Assembly (NCBI GenBank): GCA_002212725.1 | Contig: MTCR01000113.1 | Location: 1 to 49,385, forward strand | DNA length: 49,385 nt | Origin: Sphingobacteriales bacterium TSM_CSM | GTDB taxonomy: Bacteria > Bacteroidota > Bacteroidia > Chitinophagales > UBA2359 | Reading direction: 5' to 3' | In this document: piece after piece, positions 28,655 to 35,571 of the stretch | Layout of the letters: each line of letters begins with the position of its first letter | Numbering within the stretch: position 1 is the stretch's first letter | Translations under genes and position numbers: made by a program | Notes under the pieces: model-generated | What the model saw: only the letters and a program-made list of their open reading frames with translations | What the model was told of the DNA's origin: nothing | The model's database searches: none

Positions 28655-28724
28655 CTTTGCGAATTACATAGCGTTCTTTGCGGTTTTTTCTTTTACCGCA
28701 AGGTTCGCAAGGGTTGCGCAAAGG
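28655..28724. repeat. CGCAAAG-type units in inverted arrangement
   Basis: CTTTGCG occurs at 28655-28661 and 28676-28682, both inside GCGTTCTTTGCG. The opposite orientation follows as CGCAAGG at 28697-28703 and 28706-28712, and CGCAAAGG at 28717-28724. GCGTTCTTTGCGGT and ACCGCAAGGTTCGC can form a stem around a T-rich loop. Confidence 0.75.
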
Positions 28725-28761
28725 TCGCTATTGGTTAAAAATATGGTTGCTAATGTTTTTG

Positions 28762-28777
28762 CCCCGAGTACTCGGGG
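28762..28777. repeat. 16-bp perfect palindrome
   Basis: CCCCGAGTACTCGGGG is perfectly self-complementary. It could be an operator, or a stem with a GTAC loop. It sits 4 nt before the second direct-repeat copy and has no T-run, so a terminator role is unlikely. Confidence 0.8.
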
Positions 28778-28780
28778 TAA

Positions 28781-28812
28781 AATTAAGTTCATAAAATTAA
28801 ATAGATAGAACA
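28781..28812. repeat. Direct repeat copy 2
   Basis: Second copy of the 32-nt repeat at 28603-28634, with A for G at two positions. Confidence 0.85.
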
Positions 28813-28865
28813 CTAATAAATTCTTTGGTTTGCAGGAGTTTTGGGTGCTGCGGTTACTGCTTCAG

Positions 28866-30002
28866 CTATTTGCCGTAAAAATCGGTTAGCAGGTCAATAA
28901 CAGTTTCCTGCTCTTCGTTGCTAAGCCCGGTAGAACAAGGCAGGCTGAGGCAGCGCTCAAAGAGGTAGCCCGAAATATTGTTTTGGGAGATATACCGGCA
29001 GTTGGCAAACATAGGCAGTTGGTTCATGGGTGTCCACAGCGGGCGTGTTTCAATGCTGTGTCCTTTAAAAAAGGCCAGCAGGCTGCGCCGGTCCGGCACC
29101 TGAACCGTGTATAGCCAGTGGTTGGGTTGGGAGTTTGGGGTGGTTACCTGTGGTTGTACAAAGGGCAAATGAGCAAAAGCCCGGTTATAGCGTTGGGCAA
29201 TTTGCTGTTTTCGGGTTAAAAAAGCCGGCAATTGTTCCAATTGAGCCACACCCATTGCGGCCAGCAGGTTTACCAGCCGGTAGTTGTAGCCCACTTCATC
29301 GTGCATATACTCTATGGGGTCGGTTTTTGCCTGTGTGGTAAGGTGTTTGGCATGTTTGGCCAGTGCGGCATCGGCAGTTACAATCATACCGCCGCCGCCG
29401 GTGGTCATAATTTTGTTTCCGTTAAAGCTAAAGCACCCTGTTTGTCCAAAGGTGCCGGCATGTTGTTTGTTGTAGTATGAGCCAAGGGCTTCGGTACTGT
29501 CTTCTACAACGGTAATGCGGTATTGTTGTGTCAGTTGCAAAAGGTGTTGCATGTTTACCATATTTCCCAGCACATGCACCGGCATAACGGCTTTAATTAC
29601 CTGCCCTGTGGCGCGTAAATGGCAGGTATCGCCCCGCATTTCGGTTTGTTGCAGTAAAAAATCTTCCAGCAGCAGGGTATCTAATTGCCAGGTGGCGGCA
29701 TCAACATCTATAAGCAGGGGTTGTGCTCCGGTATAAGCAATGCTGTTAAGGCTGGCTGCAAAGGTAATGTTGGGCACAATTACCAAATCTTTAGGGGCAA
29801 CGCCTGCCAGCAGCAGGGCAATGTGCAGGGCAGCCGTACCGTTTGAGGTACTGACGGCATACGGCGCGCCTACAAAAGCGGCAAACTCTTGCTCAAAGCG
29901 GTCAACAAATGCGCCGGCCGATGATACCCAGTTGGTATCAAGGCATTCTTTGATATAGCGCCATTCGTTGCCGTTGAGGTTGGGTACAGAAAGCGGAATC
30001 AT
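28866..30002 (-). CDS. DegT/DnrJ/EryC1-family sugar aminotransferase (LegC-like)
   Basis: A 378-residue PLP enzyme of the type that aminates keto-sugar nucleotides for surface glycans. The opening IPLSVPNLNGNEWRYIKEC and DTNWVSSAGAFVDRFE resemble the LegC-type group, which acts on UDP-linked 4-keto sugars in legionaminic-acid-like pathways. Other features: STSNGTAALH, VVEDSTEALGSYY, and the PLP lysine Lys197 in FSFNGNKIMTTGGGGMI. I use ATG 30002; the upstream frame adds an unrelated stretch. No other nonulosonate genes are here, so the exact substrate is open. It lies 70 nt downstream of the dehydrogenase gene on the same strand. Confidence 0.85.
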   Translation of the reverse strand: MIPLSVPNLNGNEWRYIKECLDTNWVSSAGAFVDRFEQEFAAFVGAPYAVSTSNGTAALHIALLLAGVAPKDLVIVPNITFAASLNSIAYTGAQPLLIDVDAATWQLDTLLLEDFLLQQTEMRGDTCHLRATGQVIKAVMPVHVLGNMVNMQHLLQLTQQYRITVVEDSTEALGSYYNKQHAGTFGQTGCFSFNGNKIMTTGGGGMIVTADAALAKHAKHLTTQAKTDPIEYMHDEVGYNYRLVNLLAAMGVAQLEQLPAFLTRKQQIAQRYNRAFAHLPFVQPQVTTPNSQPNHWLYTVQVPDRRSLLAFFKGHSIETRPLWTPMNQLPMFANCRYISQNNISGYLFERCLSLPCSTGLSNEEQETVIDLLTDFYGK

Positions 30003-30072
30003 GGCAGGTGCTGGTGATAAAAATGGTGAGCAAAATATGATATGGATTGTAAACAAGGCCGGTTAGCCGTTA

Positions 30073-30933
30073 TTATTCGGGATAATGGTAAAACCCGATG
30101 CCCTTTTTTCGCCCCCAGTGTCCGGCTTCCACTTTTTGCTGCTGTATGCGGCTTGGTCTGAAACGCGGTTCGTGGTGAAACGACTCGTACATGGAACGGG
30201 TAACGGCAAAGTTGGTATCTACACCAATTAAATCCATTAGGCGGAATGGTCCCATTTTAAACCCCGATGCTTCGGCAAGGTCGTCAATGGCGGCAATATC
30301 GGCTACGTTTTCTTCCAGTATTTTAAGCGCTTCCACATAAAAATGGCGGGCAACCCGGTTTACAATAAAGCCGGGCGAGTCTTTTGCCATTACCGGTGTT
30401 TTACCCAGTTTTTGGGCAAGCTGAAAAGTTGTCTGCGCCACTTGCGGGGTGGTTTCCTGCCCCGATATAATTTCTACTAATTGCATAAGGTGGGCGGGGT
30501 TAAAAAAGTGCATACCTACCACTCTTTGCGGGTGTGGCAGCCGGGCGGCAATGCGGGTAATGGGTATAGAGGAGGTATTGCTGGCCAGTATTACATCGGG
30601 CGGGTTTTGTGCTGCCACCTGTTTAAGGGCTTCGAGTTTAATAGTTAAGTCTTCTACTATGGCTTCAATAATGAAATCAGCTTTCAGGTCGCCGAAAAAG
30701 CTGGTGGCATCAATGCGTTTTATAATTTGTTGTTTGGCCGTTGCACTTAGTTTGTTGCGTTTTACGGCAGTTTCTAAGTTTTTTTCTATTTGTTGCATGG
30801 CTCGTGGAAGCGCATCGGGTTCTACATCAAACAGTACGGTTTTGTAGCCTGCGGCAGCGCATACCTGCGCAATGCCGCTGCCCATAACACCGGCGCCAAT
30901 AACGGCAATTTTTTTAATATCGGGTAGTTGCAT
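30073..30933 (-). CDS. 3-hydroxybutyryl-CoA dehydrogenase
   Basis: NAD(P)-dependent oxidoreductase interconverting 3-hydroxyacyl-CoA and acetoacetyl-CoA type esters. The 286 residues comprise a Rossmann domain opening IAVIGAGVMGSGIAQVCAAAGY, the conserved ASNTSSIPIT and VVGMHFFNPAHLMQLVEII (catalytic His in the HFFNP block), and a C-terminal helical domain with KDSPGFIVNR and RLMDLIGVD. It matches the PaaH/Hbd group. It lies between pheS and the aminotransferase on the minus strand. An enoyl-CoA hydratase in the window (34721-35503) may act in the same type of pathway. Confidence 0.93.
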   Translation of the reverse strand: MQLPDIKKIAVIGAGVMGSGIAQVCAAAGYKTVLFDVEPDALPRAMQQIEKNLETAVKRNKLSATAKQQIIKRIDATSFFGDLKADFIIEAIVEDLTIKLEALKQVAAQNPPDVILASNTSSIPITRIAARLPHPQRVVGMHFFNPAHLMQLVEIISGQETTPQVAQTTFQLAQKLGKTPVMAKDSPGFIVNRVARHFYVEALKILEENVADIAAIDDLAEASGFKMGPFRLMDLIGVDTNFAVTRSMYESFHHEPRFRPSRIQQQKVEAGHWGRKKGIGFYHYPE

Positions 30934-30970
30934 GAGGCGTACAGGTGTGAGTGTTTATGGCAGAAAACCG

Positions 30971-32014
30971 TTACCAGGCAGCTTTAAACTGTTGAAGGAA
31001 ACGGATATCGTTTTCAAAAAAGAGGCGGATGTCGTTAATCTGGTATTTGAGCATGGTAATGCGCTCTATACCCATACCAAAGGCAAAGCCGGTATATTTT
31101 CGGCTGTCAATGCCCGACATGTCGAGTACGGCGGGGTCAACCATGCCGCAGCCAAGAATTTCTACCCAGCCGCTGTGTTTGCAAATATTGCAGCCGTTAC
31201 CCTTGCAAATGAAGCAGGAAATATCCATTTCAGCCGAAGGCTCGGTAAAGGGGAAGTAAGACGGTCGCAACCGAATGGAGGTATCTTGCCCGAAAAGTTC
31301 GCGGGCAAAGTAGATAAGGGTTTGTTTCAGGTCGGCAAATGATACGTTTTCATCAATATAAAGGCCTTCTACCTGATGGAACTGGCAGTGGGCGCGTGCC
31401 GAAATGGTTTCGTTACGGTACACCCGGCCGGGCGAAATAATGCGTATGGGCGGTTTCTGGTTTTCCATAACTCTTACCTGCACGGTGCTGGTTTGGCTTC
31501 GGAGCAATATGCTGGGGTTGGTTTGAATGTAAAACGTGTCTTGCATATCGCGCGAGGGGTGGTCGTCGGGCGTATTGAGGGCGGTAAAGTTGTGCCAGTC
31601 GTCTTCAATTTCGGGGCCTTCGGCTACGGTAAAGCCTATGCGTTCAAAAATACGGATTATTTCATTTTTTACAACCGAAAGCGGGTGTCTTCCACCCAAC
31701 GGAATGGTAATGGCGGGCCGGGTTAAATCGGGTATATCAAGGGTGGCGGCAGCGCCGTTTTGTTCCAGTTGTTGTTTAAGGGCGGCCAGTTTTTCTTCGG
31801 CGGCTTGTTTTACCGCGTTTGCGGCTTGTCCAAACTCGCGTTTGCGCTCGTTGGGCACGTCTTTAATGGCAGCCATGAGGTTTTTTATTTTTCCTTTGCT
31901 GCCCAAAAATTCGATGCGAAATTTTTCGGCATCGGCGGCATTGGCAACTTCAAAGTGCTCAATTTCGAGCATCAGGTGTTGCATGTGGTTAAAAACATCG
32001 GGTTGCTGGCTCAT
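30971..32014 (-). CDS. pheS: Phenylalanyl-tRNA synthetase alpha subunit
   Basis: Catalytic subunit of the alpha2-beta2 enzyme that charges tRNA-Phe. The 347 residues contain an N-terminal coiled-coil (about 15-90), then the class II core: FNTPDDHPSRDMQDTFY-like block near LNTPDDHPSRD, motif 2 RVYRNETISARAHCQFHQVEG, and motif 3 GFAFGMGIERITMLKYQINDIR. The Cys-rich CFICKGNGCNICKHSGW is the normal insertion. ATG 32014 gives a standard length; the 29 codons upstream are not conserved. The beta-subunit gene pheT is not in the window. A 7-bp hairpin (32091-32110) lies upstream. Confidence 0.97.
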   Translation of the reverse strand: MSQQPDVFNHMQHLMLEIEHFEVANAADAEKFRIEFLGSKGKIKNLMAAIKDVPNERKREFGQAANAVKQAAEEKLAALKQQLEQNGAAATLDIPDLTRPAITIPLGGRHPLSVVKNEIIRIFERIGFTVAEGPEIEDDWHNFTALNTPDDHPSRDMQDTFYIQTNPSILLRSQTSTVQVRVMENQKPPIRIISPGRVYRNETISARAHCQFHQVEGLYIDENVSFADLKQTLIYFARELFGQDTSIRLRPSYFPFTEPSAEMDISCFICKGNGCNICKHSGWVEILGCGMVDPAVLDMSGIDSRKYTGFAFGMGIERITMLKYQINDIRLFFENDIRFLQQFKAAW

Positions 32015-32090
32015 TTTTACCGTTTTTTGTTTTGCAGCGTCTGCAATTTGCATTAAAAATCTGTACTTATCCGGGCATTTTGGCGCATTA

Positions 32091-32110
32091 CAACTGCACA
32101 ATAGCAGTTG
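32091..32110. other. Small perfect hairpin between pheS and a hydrolase gene
   Basis: CAACTGC (32091-32097) and GCAGTTG (32104-32110) form a 7-bp stem with an ACAATA loop, 77 nt upstream of the pheS start. No T-run follows on either strand, so its role is unknown. Confidence 0.5.
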
Positions 32111-32217
32111 CGTTGCCTTAGTGTACTCTGTTGCTTTTTTTGCGGTTGCTTTTATTTGTACTTTGGAGGCGTAAAATTAGCCAAAAACTGCAAACTTTGC
32201 GCAATAAACCCAAGTTT

Positions 32218-33078
32218 ATGGAGAGCAAACTGGTAAAAGTAAACAACATTACCCTGCATTGTATGGTTGCCGGCCGTGGCGATTTGGTAGTTTTGCTGCA
32301 CGGTTTTCCCGAATTTTGGTACTCGTGGCGCAAACAAATACCGGCTTTGGCAGCACACTACACCGTGGTAGCACCCGATATGCGGGGCTACAACCTGAGC
32401 GATAAACCCAACGGCGTTTATGCCTATCGCCCCGAAGCGCTGGTGCACGATGTGCGCGACCTGATTTTGGCTTTTGGCTTTGAAAAAGCCATCATTATTG
32501 GGCACGACTGGGGCGGAGCCGTAGCCTGGTGGTTTGCTGGTCTGTTTCCGCACATGACCGAGCGCCTCATTGTGCTAAACATGCCCCACCCCGCCGAACT
32601 GCAACGGCAGTTGTGGCGCAATTGGGCACAATTGAAAAAAAGCTGGTACATTTTCTTTTTCCAGTTGCCCCGCCTGCCCGAACGCTACCTGAGTAAAAAC
32701 ATACCTCGGTTTTTTAAACAAGCCTTGCGCGGCTGGAGCCATAATAAACAGGCTTTTTCCGATGAAGATATTGCCGAGTATGTAAAGGTTTACAGCCTGC
32801 CCGGCGCTTTTACCCCGCCCGTAAACTACTACCGTGCCGCATGGCGCTACCCCAAAAGGGCAGGCAACCGCCGCATGGGTAAAATAAGTTCACCCACCCT
32901 GCTCATTTTTGGCGAAGACGATAAGGCTTTGGGTAAAGAACTTACCCTGGAAACCAAACGTTATTGCAGCGCCGAGTTGCAAATAGAGTACATACCTAAC
33001 TGCAGCCATTGGGTTCAGCATGAACACCCCGATTTGGTAAACCGGCTTATTCTGGCTTTTTGCAGGCAAGATACTTAG
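32218..33078 (+). CDS. Alpha/beta hydrolase, epoxide hydrolase-like
   Basis: A 286-residue cytoplasmic alpha/beta hydrolase. HGFPEFW (28-34) is the oxyanion-hole motif and the nucleophile is Asp97 in GHDWGGAVAWW. An Asp nucleophile with HGFPE and DWGG is typical of soluble epoxide hydrolases and haloalkane dehalogenases. The later acid lies in FGEDDKAL and the catalytic His in CSHWVQHEHP. The lid carries Tyr residues that fit epoxide hydrolases, but the substrate is not predictable. ATG 32218 is chosen since the fold begins there; an upstream in-frame hydrophobic stretch overlaps the pheS leader. It is divergent from pheS. Confidence 0.85.
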   Translation: MESKLVKVNNITLHCMVAGRGDLVVLLHGFPEFWYSWRKQIPALAAHYTVVAPDMRGYNLSDKPNGVYAYRPEALVHDVRDLILAFGFEKAIIIGHDWGGAVAWWFAGLFPHMTERLIVLNMPHPAELQRQLWRNWAQLKKSWYIFFFQLPRLPERYLSKNIPRFFKQALRGWSHNKQAFSDEDIAEYVKVYSLPGAFTPPVNYYRAAWRYPKRAGNRRMGKISSPTLLIFGEDDKALGKELTLETKRYCSAELQIEYIPNCSHWVQHEHPDLVNRLILAFCRQDT

Positions 33079-33183
33079 CAGCACCCTTACCGCAACACAA
33101 CCGGTTGTTTACCCCGCCTGCATACCTGAATGCAGAAATCAACACCCCGCAGCCCAAAATGGGCAGTTTACCTGTGGCGCCCG

Positions 33184-33591
33184 TTATGCCGGCGTTGTTT
33201 CCTGTAACTCCGGCTCAAAAACAACTGCTACCAGCGCAGCGTTCCGGTACTCAAAGCGGGCCATAAATGTAGCCGGATTGCCTTTTGTGGTAGTGGCTTT
33301 TACGATGCGGTAGGTATAAATATTGTCGGTTGGAGCAGCAACGGTTTTACCGTTGTTGTAAGGCGGATGCTGAAGCGCACCGGCACTGCTGCCGTTTGGA
33401 TTTATAATCTCCGAAGAAAGATAGTAATAGCCCTTTTGGTTTAAGCGCAGGTGCAGCAAGTCCACCTCTTCGCTAACGCCGGGGTTGCCAATTACATATT
33501 TGCGGTACACCCAGGAGCCTATGCCAAAAGCAATGGCAGACATAAGCCAGAAAAACGGGTCGCTAAAAATTTCAATGTATTTACCTATCAC
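33184..33591 (-). CDS. Small membrane-anchored protein, unknown
   Basis: A 135-residue protein with one N-terminal membrane helix (about 11-28, FFWLMSAIAFGIGSWVYRK) and a C-terminal soluble domain rich in beta-strands (YYYLSSEII, NIYTYRIVKATTTKG, FMARFEYRNAALVAVVFEPE). The start codon is GTG at 33591. I do not recognise the family. It is convergent with the hydrolase gene and divergent from the rhomboid gene. Confidence 0.55.
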   Translation of the reverse strand: MIGKYIEIFSDPFFWLMSAIAFGIGSWVYRKYVIGNPGVSEEVDLLHLRLNQKGYYYLSSEIINPNGSSAGALQHPPYNNGKTVAAPTDNIYTYRIVKATTTKGNPATFMARFEYRNAALVAVVFEPELQETTPA

Positions 33592-33721
33592 AAAGCTAAA
33601 TTTGAGTTAACGGTTACAATACCTATTGCGCTTAACAAACCAACAGCCGCTTTAGTTGATTATTTAACAACTCAAACAACGTTTCTTGCTGTTTTTTGAA
33701 CCATACTTGCTTTGAATTGCT

Positions 33722-33729
33722 TAATTTTG
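33722..33729 (+). promoter_or_regulatory. -7 promoter box for the rhomboid operon
   Basis: TAATTTTG matches TAnnTTTG. A TTTG at 33695-33698 lies 23 nt upstream, a little longer than the usual spacing. It would give a leader of about 60 nt before ATG 33798. Confidence 0.45.
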
Positions 33730-33797
33730 CGGAACTATTGAGGCAGCCATTTCAAAGAAATCATTTTTTCTTTTTTTACAAGAACCGCATACATACA

Positions 33798-34712
33798 ATG
33801 CAATCTATTGTTGAAGATATAAAAAACCAGTTCAGGTATGGCAGCATGGTTATTCAACTCATACTGGTAAACATACTGGTTTACGTTGCCGATAATGTGC
33901 TGCAACTCTTGTTTTTGCTGGTGGGTAAAGGTTATGCCTACGACAACTTAGCCGAGTGGTTTATGGTTAGCGCCGCCCCCGAAAAACTGATACTGAAACC
34001 ATGGTCGGTTATTACCTACATGTTTTTACATGCCGATTTATGGCATTTGGGCTTTAACATGTATGCCCTGTATATTTTCGGACAAATTATTGTGAATTAC
34101 CTTGGCAACCGCAAAATACTGCCTGTTTTCATACTGGGCGGCATTGTTGGGGCGCTTACCTGTGTGGTGTTGTTTAACTTCATTCCGGCATTGCAGCCCA
34201 ATTTATATACCCCTATGCTGGGGGCATCGGCAGGGGTAATGGCCATTGTGCTGGCCGCCGCCACGCTTCAGCCCGAACATGAGCTAAACATCCTTTTTAT
34301 CGGCCCGGTGCGCATTAAATACATTGCGCTCTTTTTTATACTGCTCGACCTTACCACCATTACCAAATCAAACCCCGGCGGGCATATTGCCCACCTGGGC
34401 GGCGCAGTTTTCGGGTATTTTTTTATACGGCAGTTGCAGGAGGGCAAAGACTGGTCGGTAATGTTTAATCAACTTACAGAAAAACTGCTGGTTTTTTTCA
34501 GGGGGTTATTGCGCAAAAATACCCTGCGCGCCCACCCCGGTTCCGGTAACAGCAGCGCAAAATTTACCCAAAACAAAACCGGCAGGGCGCCCGGCGCTTC
34601 GTCCTCTAATCAGGAAAGATTAGACTCCATACTCGATAAAATTGCCCAATCGGGTTACGAAAGCCTTACCCGGGAAGAAAAAGAATTTCTGTTTAAAATG
34701 AGCAAAGATTAA
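33798..34712 (+). CDS. Rhomboid intramembrane serine protease
   Basis: Cleaves substrates within or next to the membrane bilayer. The 304 residues hold six or seven membrane helices. The HxxxN motif is HLGFN (His83, Asn87), the catalytic Ser is Ser144 in GASAG and the catalytic His is His199 in HIAHLGG, all in the proper helices. A cytosolic C-terminal tail of about 95 residues ends LDKIAQSGYESLTREEKEFL, a short helix pair common at the end of Bacteroidota rhomboids. I use ATG 33798, since upstream codons are not conserved. The stop is 8 nt before the enoyl-CoA hydratase gene, so the two are co-transcribed. Confidence 0.92.
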   Translation: MQSIVEDIKNQFRYGSMVIQLILVNILVYVADNVLQLLFLLVGKGYAYDNLAEWFMVSAAPEKLILKPWSVITYMFLHADLWHLGFNMYALYIFGQIIVNYLGNRKILPVFILGGIVGALTCVVLFNFIPALQPNLYTPMLGASAGVMAIVLAAATLQPEHELNILFIGPVRIKYIALFFILLDLTTITKSNPGGHIAHLGGAVFGYFFIRQLQEGKDWSVMFNQLTEKLLVFFRGLLRKNTLRAHPGSGNSSAKFTQNKTGRAPGASSSNQERLDSILDKIAQSGYESLTREEKEFLFKMSKD

Positions 34713-34720
34713 CACCCACT

Positions 34721-35503
34721 ATGTACGAACACCTGTTATACCACTCCGAAAACGGCGTAGCGCTGATAACCCTTAACCGGCCCGATAATTTTAATGCCTT
34801 TGTGGAAACCATGAACGGCGAACTGGCCGATGCCGTAAAAAAAGCCACCAAAGACCCCGATGTAAAAGTATTGGTGCTTACCGGCGCCGGCAAAGCGTTT
34901 TGTTCGGGGCAGGATTTAAAAGATATTAAAGACAAAATAGGGCAGCGAAACCTGGGTGAATCAGTGGTACAACGCTACAACCCCATGATTAAAGCCATTT
35001 GCAACTGCCCCAAGCCGGTAATTTGCCGTCTGAACGGGGTTGCCGCCGGCGCCGGCTGCTCTTTGGCACTGGCCTGCGATATGGTAATTGCATCGGAAAA
35101 AGCCTGGCTCATTGAGGCATTTGTACATGTTGGGCTGGTGTTAGACAGCGGCTCATCGTACTTTTTGCCCCGTCTTTTGGGCAGCAAAAAAGCATTTGAA
35201 ATTGCGGCCATGGGCACCAAAATAAGCGCACAGGAAGCTCTGCAACTGGGTTTGGTAAACCGGGTGGTACCTCCCGAAGAATTAGACGCCGCAATTAAAG
35301 AAGTAACCGATTACTTTGTAAAAGCCCCCTCTAAAGCAGTTGCATATATTAAGAAAATGCTTTCCATGTCGTTGCAGGCAGATTTAGACACCATGCTGCA
35401 GCAGGAAGCCTACTACCAGCAGCTGGCCGGTTTTTCCGATGATTACAAAGAAGGCATTACCGCCTTTGTAGAAAAACGCCCGCCGGCATTTACCGGTAAA
35501 TAA
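34721..35503 (+). CDS. Enoyl-CoA hydratase/isomerase (PaaG-like)
   Basis: Crotonase-fold enzyme acting on acyl-CoA. The 260 residues include ITLNRPDNFNAF, the first oxyanion-hole segment GAGKAFCSGQDL, the second NGVAAGAGCSLALACD, and VHVGLVLDSGSSYFLPRLLG, in which an Asp replaces the Glu of classic hydratases, as in PaaG-type isomerases of phenylacetate degradation. No other paa genes are here, so a general beta-oxidation or isomerase role is equally possible. It is 8 nt after the rhomboid gene and 68 nt before the copper ATPase gene, a compact plus-strand run. Confidence 0.88.
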   Translation: MYEHLLYHSENGVALITLNRPDNFNAFVETMNGELADAVKKATKDPDVKVLVLTGAGKAFCSGQDLKDIKDKIGQRNLGESVVQRYNPMIKAICNCPKPVICRLNGVAAGAGCSLALACDMVIASEKAWLIEAFVHVGLVLDSGSSYFLPRLLGSKKAFEIAAMGTKISAQEALQLGLVNRVVPPEELDAAIKEVTDYFVKAPSKAVAYIKKMLSMSLQADLDTMLQQEAYYQQLAGFSDDYKEGITAFVEKRPPAFTGK

Positions 35504-35571
35504 TACCCGCCGGCGGCTACCGTTTTTGTTCATAAATAACACTCAAAGTTTACTACTATTTACTGCCTGTT

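Larger units (their letters stand above)
28521..28865. other. Repeat-rich intergenic region
   Basis: No coding region. This 345-nt stretch holds a 32-nt direct repeat in two copies, a cluster of CGCAAAG-type units in both orientations, and a 16-bp perfect palindrome, each listed separately. It lies between two minus-strand genes. Confidence 0.6.

Noticed and set aside
28762..28777. 16-bp palindrome as a terminator
   Set aside because: No T-run follows on either strand and the minimum loop is only 4 nt, so an operator or repeat relic is more likely.
32131..32217. Upstream extension of the epoxide-hydrolase-like gene
   Set aside because: It adds a basic, hydrophobic stretch not seen in the family and reaches into the pheS leader region.
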